Below are positions 5,835-6,120 of a stretch of 6,120 bases of DNA, piece by piece (the first letter of the stretch is position 1; the number at the start of each line of letters is the position of its first letter). The position numbers were made by a program, and so were the translations under genes. The notes below the pieces were generated by a model. That model was not told the DNA's origin, did no database searches, and was given only the letters and a program-made list of their open reading frames with translations. Location of the stretch: the NCBI GenBank assembly GCA_030043285.1, contig JASHXZ010000240.1, forward strand, positions 1 through 6,120, written 5' to 3'. Origin of the DNA: Xanthobacteraceae bacterium. Its GTDB lineage: Bacteria; Pseudomonadota; Alphaproteobacteria; Rhizobiales; Xanthobacteraceae.

Positions 5835-6120
5835 ATGGCGCTCAAACCAACGGCGGATTTTCGCAACTTTGAAGCACTTGACATTCGAGCAGGGCGCATT
5901 GTGAAAGTTGAGGACACTGAAACAAAAAAGCCGACCTATCGCTTAACGATCGATCTCGGCGCCGAGATTGGAACTAAAATATCTTGCGGAGCTTACAGAA
6001 ATTATCCCAAAGACGTATTACTCGGAAAGACGGTGGTCTGCGTGGTCAATTTCGGAACAAAAAAAATGGGGCCAGAAATATCCGAAGTGCTCGTGCTTGG
6101 AATCGCCAATAACCAGGGTG
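5835..6120 (+). CDS. CsaA/Trbp111-type tRNA-binding protein (3' end outside the window)
   Basis: The visible 95 residues cover nearly all of a single EMAP-II/OB-fold tRNA-binding domain; CsaA proteins are about 110 residues, so only the tail is missing. Typical segments are FEALDIRAGRIVKVE (12-26), the KPTYRLTIDLG strand pair (32-42), LLGKTVVCVVNFGTKKMGP (62-80) and SEVLVLG (83-89). Family members dimerise and bind tRNA without sequence specificity; Bacillus CsaA was also described as a chaperone-like export factor. The usual SSAQI-like segment is replaced by SCGAYRNY (50-57), so the tRNA-contact loop may differ. The ATG at 5835 has only a poor Shine-Dalgarno (GGGA, 5823-5826), but the upstream frame shows no family sequence. 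It lies 65 bases after the ligase with no terminator between, so read-through from the ligase is plausible; a functional link is not evident. Confidence 0.88.
   Translation, partial: MALKPTADFRNFEALDIRAGRIVKVEDTETKKPTYRLTIDLGAEIGTKISCGAYRNYPKDVLLGKTVVCVVNFGTKKMGPEISEVLVLGIANNQG

Overview
The window reads as alphaproteobacterial accessory DNA. A Rhizobiales/Bradyrhizobium-like host is my best guess, from the gene types, the codon style and a perfect FNR/FixK-type box, but no marker gene fixes the genus.

Layout. (1) 2-775, plus strand: the C-terminal part of a cytochrome P450, cut by the left window edge. (2) 830-1180, minus strand: a small zinc-binding protein of the Gfa (glutathione-dependent formaldehyde-activating-like) fold, convergent with the P450. 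(3) 1181-1510: a 330-base divergent gap with only weak signals. (4) 1511-2491, plus: an LpxL/HtrB-like acyltransferase-fold protein whose catalytic HX4D motif is degenerate. A possible 32-codon remnant or small ORF follows directly. (5) 2709-3995, plus: a 12-TM major facilitator (MFS) transporter. (6) 4252-5769, plus: an AMP-forming acyl-CoA synthetase that most resembles the oxalyl-CoA synthetase (AAE3/Pcs60) branch. A perfect TTGAT-N4-ATCAA palindrome lies just upstream. (7) 5835 to the right edge, plus: a CsaA/Trbp111-type tRNA-binding protein, lacking only its last residues.

How the genes may work together. The four rightmost genes share a strand, but gaps of 217, 256 and 65 bases mean that only ligase-tRNA-binding protein co-transcription looks likely by spacing. 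An organic-acid importer (MFS) beside a CoA ligase that may act on oxalate or another small acid is a sensible pairing. The usual oxalate partners (oxalyl-CoA decarboxylase, formyl-CoA transferase) are not in the window. Sampled base composition drops from about 65% GC in the P450 to about 43% in the acyltransferase, which suggests a mosaic island. I see no CRISPR array, RNA gene, intact insertion sequence or convincing intrinsic terminator. I do not see a clearly new multi-gene system; the best leads are the FixK-like box, the altered ligase P-loop, and the loss of conserved residues in the acyltransferase and the P450.
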